Positions 34,257 to 43,212 of a stretch of DNA of 64,000 bases are shown in pieces. The position numbers were made by a program, and so were the translations under genes. Origin of the DNA: Amycolatopsis sacchari (GTDB lineage Bacteria > Actinomycetota > Actinomycetes > Mycobacteriales > Pseudonocardiaceae); NCBI RefSeq assembly GCF_900114035.1, contig NZ_FORP01000003.1, forward strand, positions 62,001 through 126,000, read 5' to 3'. The stretch's first letter is position 1, and every line of letters begins with the position of its first letter. The notes below the pieces were generated by a model that had not been told where the DNA came from, ran no database searches, and worked only from the letters and a program-made list of their open reading frames with translations.

Positions 34257-36185
34257 TCACCGTATGGATCCAGAGGGTGTTTTCCGGGTGTGAATCGTCC
34301 CACGCGGGGCCAGGACGGTGGCGATCGCGAGCGCCACGACGCAGCCGAGCGCGAGCCACCAGCCGACGCCGGCGTGCGCGCCGGTGATCTGGTCGCCCGT
34401 CAGCGGCAGCGCCAGCAGGCGCAGCACGGCGAGGCAGGTCGCCCCGGCGAGCAGCCCGGTGGCGCGGGCGGGCCGGCTGCGCGGGGCGAGGAAGCACGCC
34501 CCGAGCACCGTCAGCAGCGCGAGCAGCAGCCCCCAGGAGGGCGTGCCGAAGTTCGACCACAGCGCGGGCTCGACGTAGTCGGGCGAGACGATCGACGGGG
34601 TGCCGAACCCCCCGATCGCGAGGATCCCGCCCGCGACCAGCGGCGTGATCAGGTTGGGGCCGGGCACCTCGGCGGCCTCTTCACTGTCGTCGCGCTCGAC
34701 CATGCCGGCCACGACGGAACAGCACGCGGTCGCGGCCGCGGCGACGGTCGCCACCGAGGTCCACACCACGCCCTGCCCCGGGGACAGGCCGGCGCCCAGT
34801 TCGGTCGCGGTGATGGCCGTGGTGAGCACGGCCGTCGCCGCGAGCGGAACCCCCGCCCACGCGACCGACAGCACCGGCCGCAGCACCGGCGCCAGCACCG
34901 GCACGAACATCGCCGCGCCCAGCACGCCGACCAGCAGCCCGGCGACGAGCAGCGACCAGCGCCACGGGCTCTGCGGGCCGCCCAGCTCACCGGTCACCAC
35001 CACCTGATCGGTGAAGGTGCCCGCGATCGCGGCCAGCATCGTCACCAGGCCCAGCACGCCGGTGGCACGCCGCAACCCGGGCGAACCGGGCAGCCGTGCC
35101 TCGCCCGCCTCGTCACCGGCCCTCGCCACGCCCGCCTTGTCCGCCGCGTAGTTGGCCGCCGCGTAGTGGGCCGCCTCGTACTTGCCCGCCGCATAGTTGG
35201 CCGCCGCGAAGTCGCCCGTCGCGTAGTTGGCCGCCGTGTCGTCGGCACCGGGGTCGGCGCTCGCCTCGCCCGTCGCGTCGCCGCCGAGGCGCACCGGCAG
35301 CCCTTCCCGCCCTTCCGAGGGCAGGAAGGCGACGACCGCGAGCCCGGCAGCACCGACCAGGACCACGATCGGCCCGGCCGACACGCCGATGCCGTCGACC
35401 GCGATGCCCGAGCCCAGTTCAGGCAGTGCGACGGTCGCGGCGGCCAGGCCGAGCCCGAGCAGCCCGCCGGTGCTGAGCCCGTCCGATCCCGAGCTGATCG
35501 CGAGCCCCGCGGCCACCGGCAGCGCGAACGCGAGCAGCAGGCTTCCGGCGAGCACCAGCGCAGGCCGCTCGAAGGCACTGCCGACCGGCAGGAACGCGTC
35601 GTCCCCGGCGAACGGCGCCATCATGACGCCGACCGCCGCGACACCCGCGGCCACCAGCCCGATGGGCAGCAGACCCCGGTCCGCGACACCGGACTCGGGC
35701 CGGGGCCCGAGCGCGCGCACCCCGGCGACGCCGGCCGCGACCGCGACGACGTGCCCGGCGAGCAGCAGCCAGAAGCCGACACCCGGCCCGGGCAGGGCGA
35801 ACACCTCCGGCCGGTACAACTCCGGACGCGACACCGACGACGGATCGGCGAGGAACTGCAGGTCGAGCACCGCCTGTCCCGGCGCGAGCGCGGCGACGCC
35901 CGCCAGCACCCCCGCGCCCGCGGCGGGCCTGCCCCGCAGCACGAAGGCGATCGCCAGCACCGGAGGCACGACGGCGAGCACGATCAGCAGGGGTGCACTC
36001 GCGTAGCCGCGCACAGCACCGTCGACCACCGGCAGGACCGCGCCGAGCGCCGACAGCAGCGCCGCGAGCGCGGCGAGCACGAGGGCAGGGAGCAGCACCG
36101 AGGTCGGGTGCCCGTCGAGGGTTTCGGCCGACCGCGGATCACTCCGCGAAAGCCGGGCGGGAACAGTCCAGCGAGTCCGGATCAT
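34257..36185 (-). CDS. Large multipass membrane protein, unknown function
   Basis: About 642 residues and some 14-16 hydrophobic helices, with no recognised catalytic motif. A hydrophilic loop at about residues 320-360 consists of pentads ([30 protein letters not shown]) encoded by 15-bp units near 35,118-35,240. TAGCGT lies only 10 nt upstream of the ATG, suggesting a leaderless or near-leaderless transcript; a GTG at 36191 is an alternative start. It sits upstream of sucCD with a 146-bp gap, so it is probably a separate unit. Confidence 0.75.
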   Translation of the reverse strand: MIRTRWTVPARLSRSDPRSAETLDGHPTSVLLPALVLAALAALLSALGAVLPVVDGAVRGYASAPLLIVLAVVPPVLAIAFVLRGRPAAGAGVLAGVAALAPGQAVLDLQFLADPSSVSRPELYRPEVFALPGPGVGFWLLLAGHVVAVAAGVAGVRALGPRPESGVADRGLLPIGLVAAGVAAVGVMMAPFAGDDAFLPVGSAFERPALVLAGSLLLAFALPVAAGLAISSGSDGLSTGGLLGLGLAAATVALPELGSGIAVDGIGVSAGPIVVLVGAAGLAVVAFLPSEGREGLPVRLGGDATGEASADPGADDTAANYATGDFAAANYAAGKYEAAHYAAANYAADKAGVARAGDEAGEARLPGSPGLRRATGVLGLVTMLAAIAGTFTDQVVVTGELGGPQSPWRWSLLVAGLLVGVLGAAMFVPVLAPVLRPVLSVAWAGVPLAATAVLTTAITATELGAGLSPGQGVVWTSVATVAAAATACCSVVAGMVERDDSEEAAEVPGPNLITPLVAGGILAIGGFGTPSIVSPDYVEPALWSNFGTPSWGLLLALLTVLGACFLAPRSRPARATGLLAGATCLAVLRLLALPLTGDQITGAHAGVGWWLALGCVVALAIATVLAPRGTIHTRKTPSGSIR

Positions 36186-36390
36186 TGCCACGGAACGCTA
36201 GCAAGGACCGCGGTGGTTCACGGCCTGGACCGCGCCGGACGGTGCCCGGGTTTATTCCTCGACAAACGTTAGCCACGTCACACCAACGGTGTAATCCTCT
36301 CTCCACACTGCGTCATTACCGCTGCTAGAACGCTCGCGTCTCTCACACTTTCAGCCCTTGCGCCGACGACGCCTTGCCCAGAAGGACCTC

Positions 36391-36522
36391 CCTTCGTTAC
36401 TGTCCCCCGGTCCCCATTACGGTCAGGTCACAAAGCGGACAGCGAGTCAACCACCCCCGAGGTCGGCTCACCGGGTTCCCCCGCCCGGGTTCGCGGATCT
36501 GGCTCCCCCGAGTAACGGAAGG
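36391..36522 (+). promoter_or_regulatory. Structured leader RNA (candidate riboswitch) of the M23 peptidase gene
   Basis: CCTTCGTTACT (36391-36401) pairs with AGTAACGGAAGG (36511-36522), giving 11 base pairs with one bulged G and closing about 110 nt. Inside, CCGGG/CCCGG and GTCC/GGAC helices are possible. The 3' strand of the closing helix contains GGAAGG, the ribosome-binding site 7 nt before the TTG start at 36530. Pairing would hide the site. Actinobacterial M23/Rpf genes are known targets of c-di-AMP (ydaO) riboswitches, but I could not match that consensus on this strand, so the class is open. Confidence 0.6.
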
Positions 36523-36529
36523 CCTCGCT

Positions 36530-37348
36530 TTGGCTCGACACCGCTCCCCCAGCGGCGAAGCCCCTTCCCCGGAACTCGATGACGCACTGGACGGTGCGGT
36601 CGTCCGCGTCCGGGGTGGACACCGGATCCCGGCACCGTCCTCGGCCCTGCGTGGGCGCGTGGTGGTCGCCGCAGTCGCCGCAGGCGCTTTCGCCGCCGCC
36701 GCGGCGGGACAGACCCTGCAGTCGTCCTTCGGCACCGCCGAGGCCGAAGGTGTGACGCCGCTGGCGAACACCTCCGACGCGCGTGCTTCGTTCGCCCTCG
36801 GTGGTGACGCCCCCGCGGGCGCTCCCGAGCTGGTCCCCGCCGCGCACTACACCGACGCCTCGGCCGAGGTGCAGAAGCTCAACGCCAGCCTCCAGGTCAC
36901 GCAGGACCGCGAGGCCCGCGACGCCGCGGCCGCCCGAGCCGCCGCCGAGGAAGCCTCCCGGCCGAAGACCTGCCTGCCCGCGCACGGCACCTTCACGTCC
37001 GGTTTCGGCGCCCGGTGGGGCACGACCCACTACGGCATCGACATCGCGAACTCGATCGGCACCCCGATCTACGCCGCCTCGGACGGCGTCGTGATCGACG
37101 CCGGGCCTGCCAGCGGCTTCGGCCTGTGGGTCCGGATCCAGCTCGCCGACGGCACCATCCAGGTGTACGGGCACATGAACACCTTCTCCGTGCGCGAGGG
37201 CCAGAAGGTCAAGTGCGGGCAGCAGATCGCCGAGATCGGCGACCGCGGTCAGGCGACCGGTCCGCACCTGCACTTCGAGGTCTGGCTGAACGGCACGAAG
37301 AAGATCGACCCGCGCCCCTGGCTCGCCGCGCGCGGCGTGTACCTGTAG
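36530..37348 (+). CDS. M23 family peptidoglycan endopeptidase
   Basis: A 272-residue cell-wall hydrolase. TTG at 36530 is chosen because GGAAGG lies 7 nt upstream and LARHRSPSGE fits the family N-terminus. A transmembrane/signal segment (residues about 44-62, LRGRVVVAAVAAGAFAAAAA) leads to a coiled region (SAEVQKLNASLQVTQDREAR). The M23 domain follows: HYGIDIANSIGTPIYAASDG with the metal His-Asp, then GHMNTF and ATGPHLHFEVW with the HxH pair. All Zn ligands are present. The pcrA/M23/sucCD neighbourhood is conserved. Confidence 0.9.
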   Translation: MARHRSPSGEAPSPELDDALDGAVVRVRGGHRIPAPSSALRGRVVVAAVAAGAFAAAAAGQTLQSSFGTAEAEGVTPLANTSDARASFALGGDAPAGAPELVPAAHYTDASAEVQKLNASLQVTQDREARDAAAARAAAEEASRPKTCLPAHGTFTSGFGARWGTTHYGIDIANSIGTPIYAASDGVVIDAGPASGFGLWVRIQLADGTIQVYGHMNTFSVREGQKVKCGQQIAEIGDRGQATGPHLHFEVWLNGTKKIDPRPWLAARGVYL

Positions 37349-37958
37349 CCGCCAGCCTGCGGGCCGCCCTGGCTCGCATCCGGAGGGCTGGCGTTCGCGC
37401 TCTGGCGTGTTCGGCTGTCGGTCGGCCCCGGACTGCGGTGGCTGCCGAAACCTCGGCTGGCGCTCGTCCCCGGGCAACGCTGGCTGCCGAGACCCGCGCC
37501 GCGGCTCGTGCTGCCGGGGTTGCCCTGCGGCCTCGCTACGGGACAAGGCAACCGGCGGCGAACCGCTGACCGCTCCTCGGCGGGGATGCTCCTCTCCGTG
37601 GTCCTGGCGCCCCGTCGAAGGCCCCCTCGCCTTTCGAAGCGCGCCTCGGCTGAGTGCGATGACGTGGCTGGCTTCTGCTCCCTCCTGTGGCGCTGCAAGG
37701 TGTCCGCGCGGCGTCGGGCCTCTGGTTCCCCTACCGCCGACGGGCCAAACCCCGCTATCGCACGTCCGGGGGACGCAGGCCTGCCAGTCCCGGGACCGGA
37801 CACGAACCGGCCCGGGCACACCCCACCGCACCGCACTCGACGAACCCATCGGAACCCCTCCTGACGCTCGAACTCATGTTCGAGTACAGGTATAGCGGAG
37901 GGGTCCGACAGTTTCCGGCCCTCGCGAGGGCCGCCGGCGAAAACCGGGCGAAAAACAG
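37349..37958. other. 610-bp region without an established gene; holds an orphan SOS promoter
   Basis: Open frames exist on both strands but show weak third-position bias and no recognisable domain. The only strong signals are near the right end: a perfect LexA box with a -10, a ribosome-binding site and an ATG at 37849, all on the minus strand. That frame would begin MGSSSAVRWGVPGPVRVRSR, stays open well into the antisense of the peptidase gene, and looks non-coding after its first 15-20 codons. I do not call it a gene. Confidence 0.5.
37868..37894 (-). promoter_or_regulatory. Orphan perfect LexA (SOS) box with -10 element
   Basis: On the minus strand, TATACC (37894-37889) is followed by a box at 37883-37868 reading TCGAACATGAGTTCGA, a perfect SOS consensus. 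AGGAGGGG (37862-37855) and ATG (37849) come next, correctly spaced. On the same strand, CTGTCGGAC then eight bases then TATACC resembles the LexA-independent damage promoter motif of mycobacteria (TTGTCRGTG-N8-TANNNT) with mismatches. The transcript has no identified product. Confidence 0.8.
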
Positions 37959-40340
37959 CTACAGCTTCACCATCGGCACGCTGCCGATCAGCATCAGCTT
38001 GACCTTGCCCGCCGCGCCGAAGTCGATCGTCGCGGTGGCGCGCGCGCCTTCGCCCTGGGCTTCGACCACCGTGCCGAGGCCGTACTTGTCGTGGCTGACC
38101 CGGTCACCCACGTCGAGCTTCAGCGCGACCGTGTTCTGCCAGCCCTTGAACGGCGTCGTCCGCATGCCGCGCGCCGCGACCCCGGCCTGCGCCGAGTCAC
38201 CGCCGAACGAGCGCCTGCTCCCCCACGTCGTGGCGGTGCGCGGCGAGCCGTACGACTCCGGCTCCTCGCGGCGCCAGTCGATCAGGTCGGCCGGGATCTC
38301 GTCGAGGAAGCGCGACGCCGGGTTGGTCATCGGCTGGCCCCACGCCGACCGCGTGATCGCCCGTGACAGGTACAGCCGCTCCCGCGCCCGCGTGATCGCC
38401 ACGTACGCCAGGCGCCGCTCCTCCGCCAGCTCGGCCGGCTCCCCCAGCGCCCTCAGGTGCGGGAAGACGCCGTCCTCCCAGCCCGTGCAGAAGACCACCG
38501 GGTACTCGAGGCCCTTCGCGGTGTGCACGGTCATCAGCGTGACCACGCCGGTGTCGTCCTCGTCGTCCTCGCCGTCGGGCGACGGGATCGAGTCCGCGTC
38601 CGCGACCAGCGACACGCGCTCCAGGAACGCGGGCAGCGAGCCCGGCTCCGGCAGCCCGTCCTCCGCCGGTGGCTGTTCGGCCGCCGCCTCGGTGAACTCC
38701 CGTGCCACCGTCACCAGCTCGGTCAGGTTCTCCACCCGCGAGGCGTCCTGCGGGTCGTCCGACTCCTCCAGCTCCGCGCGGTAGCCCGTGCGGTCCAGCA
38801 CCGCCTCCAGGACGTCCGCCACCTCGGCGCCCTCGTCGGCCAGCTCACGCAGCCCGTCGAGCAGCTCCACGAAGCCCGTGATCGCCTTCGCCGAGCGCGG
38901 GTTGAGCAGCGCGACCTTGCCCTCGACCGCCTCGCGCAACGCGGCGTTGAACGAGATCCGCTCCCGCTCCGCGTGCGTCGCGATCACCGCCTCCGCGCGG
39001 TCACCGATGCCGCGCTTGGGCACGTTGAGGATCCGGCGCAGGCTCACGGTGTCCTCCGGGTTCGCGATGACCCGCAGGTACGCCAGCATGTCCCGGACCT
39101 CGCGCCGCTCGTAGAAGCGGACGCCGCCGACCACCCGGTACGGCAGGCCGAGCCGGATGAAGATCTCCTCGAACACGCGCGACTGGTTGTTGGTGCGGTA
39201 GAAGACCGCCACGTCGGAGTACTTCGCTTCGCCGCGGTCGGCCAGCGCGTCGATCTCGCCCGCGACGAACGCCGCCTCGTCGTGCTCGTTGTCGGCGACG
39301 TAGCCGCCGATCTTCGGGCCGTCACCCGAGTCGGTCCACAGCCGCTTGTCACGCCGGTTCGGGTTCCGCGAGATCACGGCGTTGGCGGCGGACAGGATGG
39401 TCTGCGTCGAGCGGTAGTTCTGCTCCAGCAGGATCGTGCGGGCGTTGGGGAAGTCCCGCTCGAACTCCTCGATGTTGCGGATCGTCGCGCCGCGGAAGGC
39501 GTAGATCGACTGGTCCGCGTCACCCACCACGCACAGCTCCGCGGGCTCCACGCCGGACTCCGTCGGCTCCGTGCCGACCAGCTCGCGGACCAGCGTGTAC
39601 TGCGCGTGGTTGGTGTCCTGGTACTCGTCGACCAGCACGTGCCGGAACCGGCGCCGGTAGTGCTCGGCGACGTCGGGGAACACCTGCAGCAGCTCGACCG
39701 TGCGCATGATCAGGTCGTCGAAGTCCATCGCGTTGGCCAGCGACAGGCGCCGCTGGTACTCGGCGTAGACCTCGGCGACGCGGCGCTCCAGGTCGTTGGT
39801 GGCCTTGTCCTTGGCGCTCTCCGGGTCGACCAGCTCGTTCTTCAGGTTCGAGATGTGCACCGCGAGCGTGCGCGCCGGGTACCGCTTCGGGTCCACGTCG
39901 AGGTCGCGCGCCACGAGCGTGATGAGCCGCTTCGTGTCGTCGGAGTCGTAGATCGAGAAGTTCGACGACATGCCGAGCGTCTTGGCCTCGCGGCGCAGCA
40001 GCCGCACGCACATCGAGTGGAACGTCGACACCCACATCGCGTTGGCGCGGCGGCCCACCAGGTCGGAGACGCGCTCCCGCATCTCGGCGGCGGCCTTGTT
40101 GGTGAAGGTGATGGCCATGATCTGCCCCGGCTGCGCGCCGCGTTCGGCGAGCAGCCAGGCGATCCGCCTGGTCAGCACCCTGGTCTTGCCCGAACCGGCG
40201 CCCGCGACGACCAGCAGCGGCACACCGGCGTGGGTGACGGCTTCGCGCTGGGCGGGGTTCAGGTCCGCGAGCAGGTCGGCGTGGCGGCCGGCGGGGACGG
40301 CCGCGGGCTTTTCGGCAGGGAGATCGAAGAGGGTGCTCAT
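37959..40340 (-). CDS. pcrA: UvrD/PcrA-type superfamily 1A DNA helicase
   Basis: A 793-residue ATP-dependent 3'-5' helicase for repair and replication restart. Motifs are in order: Q motif LNPAQREAV, Walker A VVAGAGSGKTRVL, Ia ITFTNKAAAEMRERV, II VDEYQDTNHAQ, III VGDADQSIYAFRGA, IV LEQNYRSTQTIL, V TVHTAKGLEYPVVF and VI YVAITRARERLYL. Domain 2B and a C-terminal Tudor-like segment (VGDRVSHDKYGLGTVVEAQG) complete it, matching mycobacterial UvrD1. No LexA box was seen at its own start. Confidence 0.96.
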   Translation of the reverse strand: MSTLFDLPAEKPAAVPAGRHADLLADLNPAQREAVTHAGVPLLVVAGAGSGKTRVLTRRIAWLLAERGAQPGQIMAITFTNKAAAEMRERVSDLVGRRANAMWVSTFHSMCVRLLRREAKTLGMSSNFSIYDSDDTKRLITLVARDLDVDPKRYPARTLAVHISNLKNELVDPESAKDKATNDLERRVAEVYAEYQRRLSLANAMDFDDLIMRTVELLQVFPDVAEHYRRRFRHVLVDEYQDTNHAQYTLVRELVGTEPTESGVEPAELCVVGDADQSIYAFRGATIRNIEEFERDFPNARTILLEQNYRSTQTILSAANAVISRNPNRRDKRLWTDSGDGPKIGGYVADNEHDEAAFVAGEIDALADRGEAKYSDVAVFYRTNNQSRVFEEIFIRLGLPYRVVGGVRFYERREVRDMLAYLRVIANPEDTVSLRRILNVPKRGIGDRAEAVIATHAERERISFNAALREAVEGKVALLNPRSAKAITGFVELLDGLRELADEGAEVADVLEAVLDRTGYRAELEESDDPQDASRVENLTELVTVAREFTEAAAEQPPAEDGLPEPGSLPAFLERVSLVADADSIPSPDGEDDEDDTGVVTLMTVHTAKGLEYPVVFCTGWEDGVFPHLRALGEPAELAEERRLAYVAITRARERLYLSRAITRSAWGQPMTNPASRFLDEIPADLIDWRREEPESYGSPRTATTWGSRRSFGGDSAQAGVAARGMRTTPFKGWQNTVALKLDVGDRVSHDKYGLGTVVEAQGEGARATATIDFGAAGKVKLMLIGSVPMVKL

Positions 40341-40450
40341 CGGGGATCCACGCTACTCGGGGGGACTGACGGTCTACCGCACCGGACGTAGCCGCGAATG
40401 TCGCCCACGAGCCGATGCCGGCCCCCGTCCCGGTGCGGAGCATCGAGCTT

Positions 40451-40819
40451 ATGACGACACCCACCCGAATCCGCGCCTCGGACGCCGACCGCGAGCGCGT
40501 CGCTCGCCGGATACAGCGCGCCAGCGGCGAAGGCCGCCTCCCCCTCGATGAGACAGAACGACGGCTGGGCACGGTTTATGCCGCGACCTACGTCGACGAG
40601 CTGGCCGCACTCCTGTCCGACCTGCCACCGGAGCCCGCACCGCGGTTCCCGCTGCCGCTGCAGGTGCACGCCGCCGTGGCCGTGGTGCTCGCCGTGCTGC
40701 TCGTGACGGTGTGGGCGGTTTCCGGTGCGCCGTTCTTCTGGCCGGTCGCCCCGTTGTTCTGGCTTTCGCTGAGTCTCGTGGCTCACGCCGCGTTCCGGTG
40801 GCGGGCTGTGCCATACTGA
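40451..40819 (+). CDS. DUF1707 domain membrane protein
   Basis: A 122-residue protein: MTTPTRIRASDADRERVARR, then RIQRASGEGRLPLDETERRL, the DUF1707 (SHOCT-like) N-terminal domain common in actinobacteria. Two hydrophobic helices follow (VHAAVAVVLAVLLVTVWAVS; FFWPVAPLFWLSLSLVAHAA). ATG at 40451 matches the domain start. It is divergent from pcrA. Function is unknown. Confidence 0.88.
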   Translation: MTTPTRIRASDADRERVARRIQRASGEGRLPLDETERRLGTVYAATYVDELAALLSDLPPEPAPRFPLPLQVHAAVAVVLAVLLVTVWAVSGAPFFWPVAPLFWLSLSLVAHAAFRWRAVPY

Positions 40820-40984
40820 GGGCATGCGGCACCACGCGTACCGATTTTTCTACGGGAACCGGACTCCGGCTCCCGTGATCGCGTAGTGTCCGACCGCAAT
40901 CACCGCCAAGCCCCGGAGTCCACGGACCCGGGGCTTTCGTCGGCTCTGGGACCAGGTGGGAGTCCGGACCGACCGGAGGTCCAG

Positions 40985-41281
40985 ATGGACGCACAGACGG
41001 AAGAAGACCGGGTCTCCTCCGCGGAGCCGATCGCCTCGGCCGAGGAGATCGCCGAGCTGCGCAAGGAGATCGACTGGCTGGACTCGGAGATCCTGCGCCT
41101 GGTCAAACGCCGGATCGAGGTGTCGCAGACGATCGGCCGCGCGCGGATGGCCGCCGGCGGCACCCGGATCGTCTACAACCGCGAGATGGACGTGCTCGCC
41201 CGCTACCGCGACCTCGGCCCCGACGGGCGCCAGCTGGCGATGGCGCTGCTGAACCTCGGTCGCGGCAGGCTCGGCCGGTAA
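40985..41281 (+). CDS. Chorismate mutase (AroQ type, Rv0948c-like)
   Basis: A 98-residue helical enzyme converting chorismate to prephenate for Phe/Tyr synthesis. ELRKEIDWLDSEILRLVKRR, then VSQTIGRARMAAGGTRIVYN, matches the short intracellular mycobacterial enzyme; the helix 1 Arg and the RIEVSQTIG region line the active site. This class is known to be weak alone and activated by DAHP synthase binding. ATG at 40985 was chosen because the preceding open frame carries no family sequence. Adjacency to pcrA is conserved. Confidence 0.92.
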   Translation: MDAQTEEDRVSSAEPIASAEEIAELRKEIDWLDSEILRLVKRRIEVSQTIGRARMAAGGTRIVYNREMDVLARYRDLGPDGRQLAMALLNLGRGRLGR

Positions 41282-41341
41282 GCGCTTTTTTCAGGGAGTT
41301 TCCCCGACCCGGGAGGCGCCGCGGGCGGGCACACTGGACGC

Positions 41342-41647
41342 ATGATTAACCTCATCGCGGTCGTGGTCGCGATCGCCAGTGTGCTCGCCGCGCTGGGCCA
41401 TGTCGGCTACCTGGCGCTGCTCAACAACGCCGCCAACAAGAGGGCGGGCGGCGCCCCCGTCGCGCAGTACGTGCGCAGCCGGTGGGCCGTCGCCGGAGGG
41501 ACCACCGCGGCCTCCCTGCTCGCGTGGTTGCTCACGGCCGGCGGACCGACGATGGACGTCATCGCGATCCTGCTGGCCGCGGGAAGCGGGGCGGTGGCCG
41601 TTAAGGCGCTGCAGTCGACGCAGGAGAAGTACCGCAGCGGAGGCTGA
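41342..41647 (+). CDS. Small membrane protein, unknown function
   Basis: A 101-residue protein with three helices (MINLIAVVVAIASVLAALGH; WAVAGGTTAASLLAWLLTAG; MDVIAILLAAGSGAVAVKAL) and a short polar C-terminus. The start codon follows 60 bp after chorismate mutase. No family recognised. Confidence 0.65.
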   Translation: MINLIAVVVAIASVLAALGHVGYLALLNNAANKRAGGAPVAQYVRSRWAVAGGTTAASLLAWLLTAGGPTMDVIAILLAAGSGAVAVKALQSTQEKYRSGG

Positions 41648-41925
41648 ACCCGGGGCACGCATTGCGGTGAGACCTGGACCGCACCACACCGCGGTTACAC
41701 ACTGCAAGTCGCACTTCCGCCGCGACGCGACCCCGACAGGGTGAACTTGGGATCCGGCCCTCCCGTTGTGGCCGAAGCCTTTTACCCTTGGGGCGTGGAA
41801 TCCCGCACGCTCACAGGTACTCGCTCGGCGGCATGCCGTGCGCGTGCAGATGAACGTGCATCTTCACGCGTGCATGTTGCTCCGTTCGACTTAACCCGGG
41901 TCCCGCCCGCGTCACGGCACACGGG

Positions 41926-41940
41926 GGGAGGGGTCCTCCC
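41926..41940 (+). promoter_or_regulatory. Ribosome-binding site buried in a 6-bp hairpin
   Basis: GGGAGG (41926-41931) and CCTCCC (41935-41940) form a six-GC-pair-type hairpin with a 3-nt loop just before the ATG at 41944. The only ribosome-binding site is inside the 5' arm. The preceding 280 bp (41648-41925) hold no gene; repeated CGTGCA words near 41,850-41,875 are the only other pattern. Confidence 0.4.
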
Positions 41941-41943
41941 GGC

Positions 41944-43110
41944 ATGACCAGCGGGGCCGATTCGACCGACCGACTTCCTCTTGTGACAGGCCGGCACCGG
42001 CGGGGCGCGGGCACCTGGACACCCCGGGTACCGCAGCGCTCGACCGGCGGCCGCCACTCGTCGTTCGCGTCCGCCGCGATCGACCCGCCCGCCCGCGGCT
42101 CCCTGCCGCTGGTCCCCCCGGGGCCCGAAGAAGGCGGCGTCTTCCCCACCTCCCGCGGTGAGCTGCCGCTGCCGAAACCGCCCGAGCGGCAGGCGCCGCC
42201 CGCGAAGCCCCGGCGGACGAAGGTCACGCTGACGCCGCCCACCCCGCACGACGAGAACGCCGAGGACGAGGACGTGCGCGTCTACGTGGCGCCGCCCGAG
42301 ACCGGCCTCGGCTCCTTCGACCTCGGGTCCGTGCCCGCGTCGGTCACCCCGCCGCGCACGTGGCGCAAGGCGGCCTGGTTCGCGACCGCCTCCTCCGGCG
42401 GGGTGGTCCTCGCCCTGCTGTTCGCCGGCTCCGCGCTCGTCGGCAAGCCGACGCCGGACCAGGCGGGCGACGCGTGGATCCCCGGTCTCGGCGGCGGCCT
42501 CCCCACGCTCGGCGGTGAGCGCGTCGTCCCCGCCCCCGGCGGCGGTGGTTATCCCAGCGACCCCACCTCGGGCTCCCGGAACTTCCGCAGCGAGACCAGC
42601 ACGTCGGAGCCACCGACGACGACGGAGGCACCCGGCAGCACCCGGAACCCCGGCGTCAGCAGCTCCCACGGCGTCACCGGCGGCCACGGGCTGCCCCCGG
42701 TGTCCGGCGGCGGGCCCGGTCAGTCCGGCACGCCGTCCACCAGCACCGCGCCGCCCGTCAAGCCCTCGCCCACCCCGGCGCCCTACGACGCCGACCCGTG
42801 GCGGTTCCGGATCCCCGAGGGCGACCCGCAGGTGCTGGCGCAGAACTCCCAGCGCTACCTCGACACCGTGACCGAGGACCCGCAGGCCGCGTACGCGATG
42901 ACGACGGGTGAGCTCCAGCAGGAGGGCACCCAGGGCATCGAGCAGAAGTACGCCGACGTGGCCTACTTCCAGGTCGAGCACGTGCAGGTGCACCAGTACG
43001 ACGGCAAGACCGTCTGCACGGTGAAGCTGGTGCGCAAGGACGGCAGCGCGAGCACCGAGCAGCGCACCCTGACCTTCGACGGGCCCAAGATCGCGAACGA
43101 CGGCACCTGA
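41944..43110 (+). CDS. Single-pass membrane protein with Pro/Ser/Thr-rich linker
   Basis: A 388-residue protein. A Pro-rich cytoplasmic region (residues 1-138) precedes one transmembrane helix (about 143-163, AAWFATASSGGVVLALLFAG). A disordered extracellular Gly/Ser/Thr/Pro segment (170-285) leads to a compact C-terminal domain, NSQRYLDTVTEDPQAAYAMT, then KYADVAYFQVEHVQVHQYDG, which looks NTF2/SnoaL-like. Its architecture matches the next gene, so the two are probably paralogous envelope proteins of one unit with the kinases downstream. Confidence 0.75.
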   Translation: MTSGADSTDRLPLVTGRHRRGAGTWTPRVPQRSTGGRHSSFASAAIDPPARGSLPLVPPGPEEGGVFPTSRGELPLPKPPERQAPPAKPRRTKVTLTPPTPHDENAEDEDVRVYVAPPETGLGSFDLGSVPASVTPPRTWRKAAWFATASSGGVVLALLFAGSALVGKPTPDQAGDAWIPGLGGGLPTLGGERVVPAPGGGGYPSDPTSGSRNFRSETSTSEPPTTTEAPGSTRNPGVSSSHGVTGGHGLPPVSGGGPGQSGTPSTSTAPPVKPSPTPAPYDADPWRFRIPEGDPQVLAQNSQRYLDTVTEDPQAAYAMTTGELQQEGTQGIEQKYADVAYFQVEHVQVHQYDGKTVCTVKLVRKDGSASTEQRTLTFDGPKIANDGT

Positions 43111-43212
43111 CCTGCCGTTACTCCACCCGGGTGACAGGTACTGCCGTTCGTCGTGCGATCGGGGCTGTCCACCGATCGGGGGTGGCCGGTAACGACGAGC
43201 CACGGTTCGCTG

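Noticed and set aside
36391..36522. A firm c-di-AMP (ydaO) riboswitch call
   Set aside because: Neighbour gene type and layout fit, but I could not line up the + strand with the ydaO conserved core; only the minus strand resembles part of it.
36428..37849. A 473-codon minus-strand frame starting behind the orphan SOS box
   Set aside because: After the first codons it is antisense to the M23 gene and lacks a domain or convincing codon bias, so I report the promoter but not a gene.
40852..40876. Hairpin (ACGGGA...TCCCGT) downstream of the DUF1707 gene as a terminator
   Set aside because: The stem is interrupted, and the T-run lies before it rather than after it on the relevant strand.
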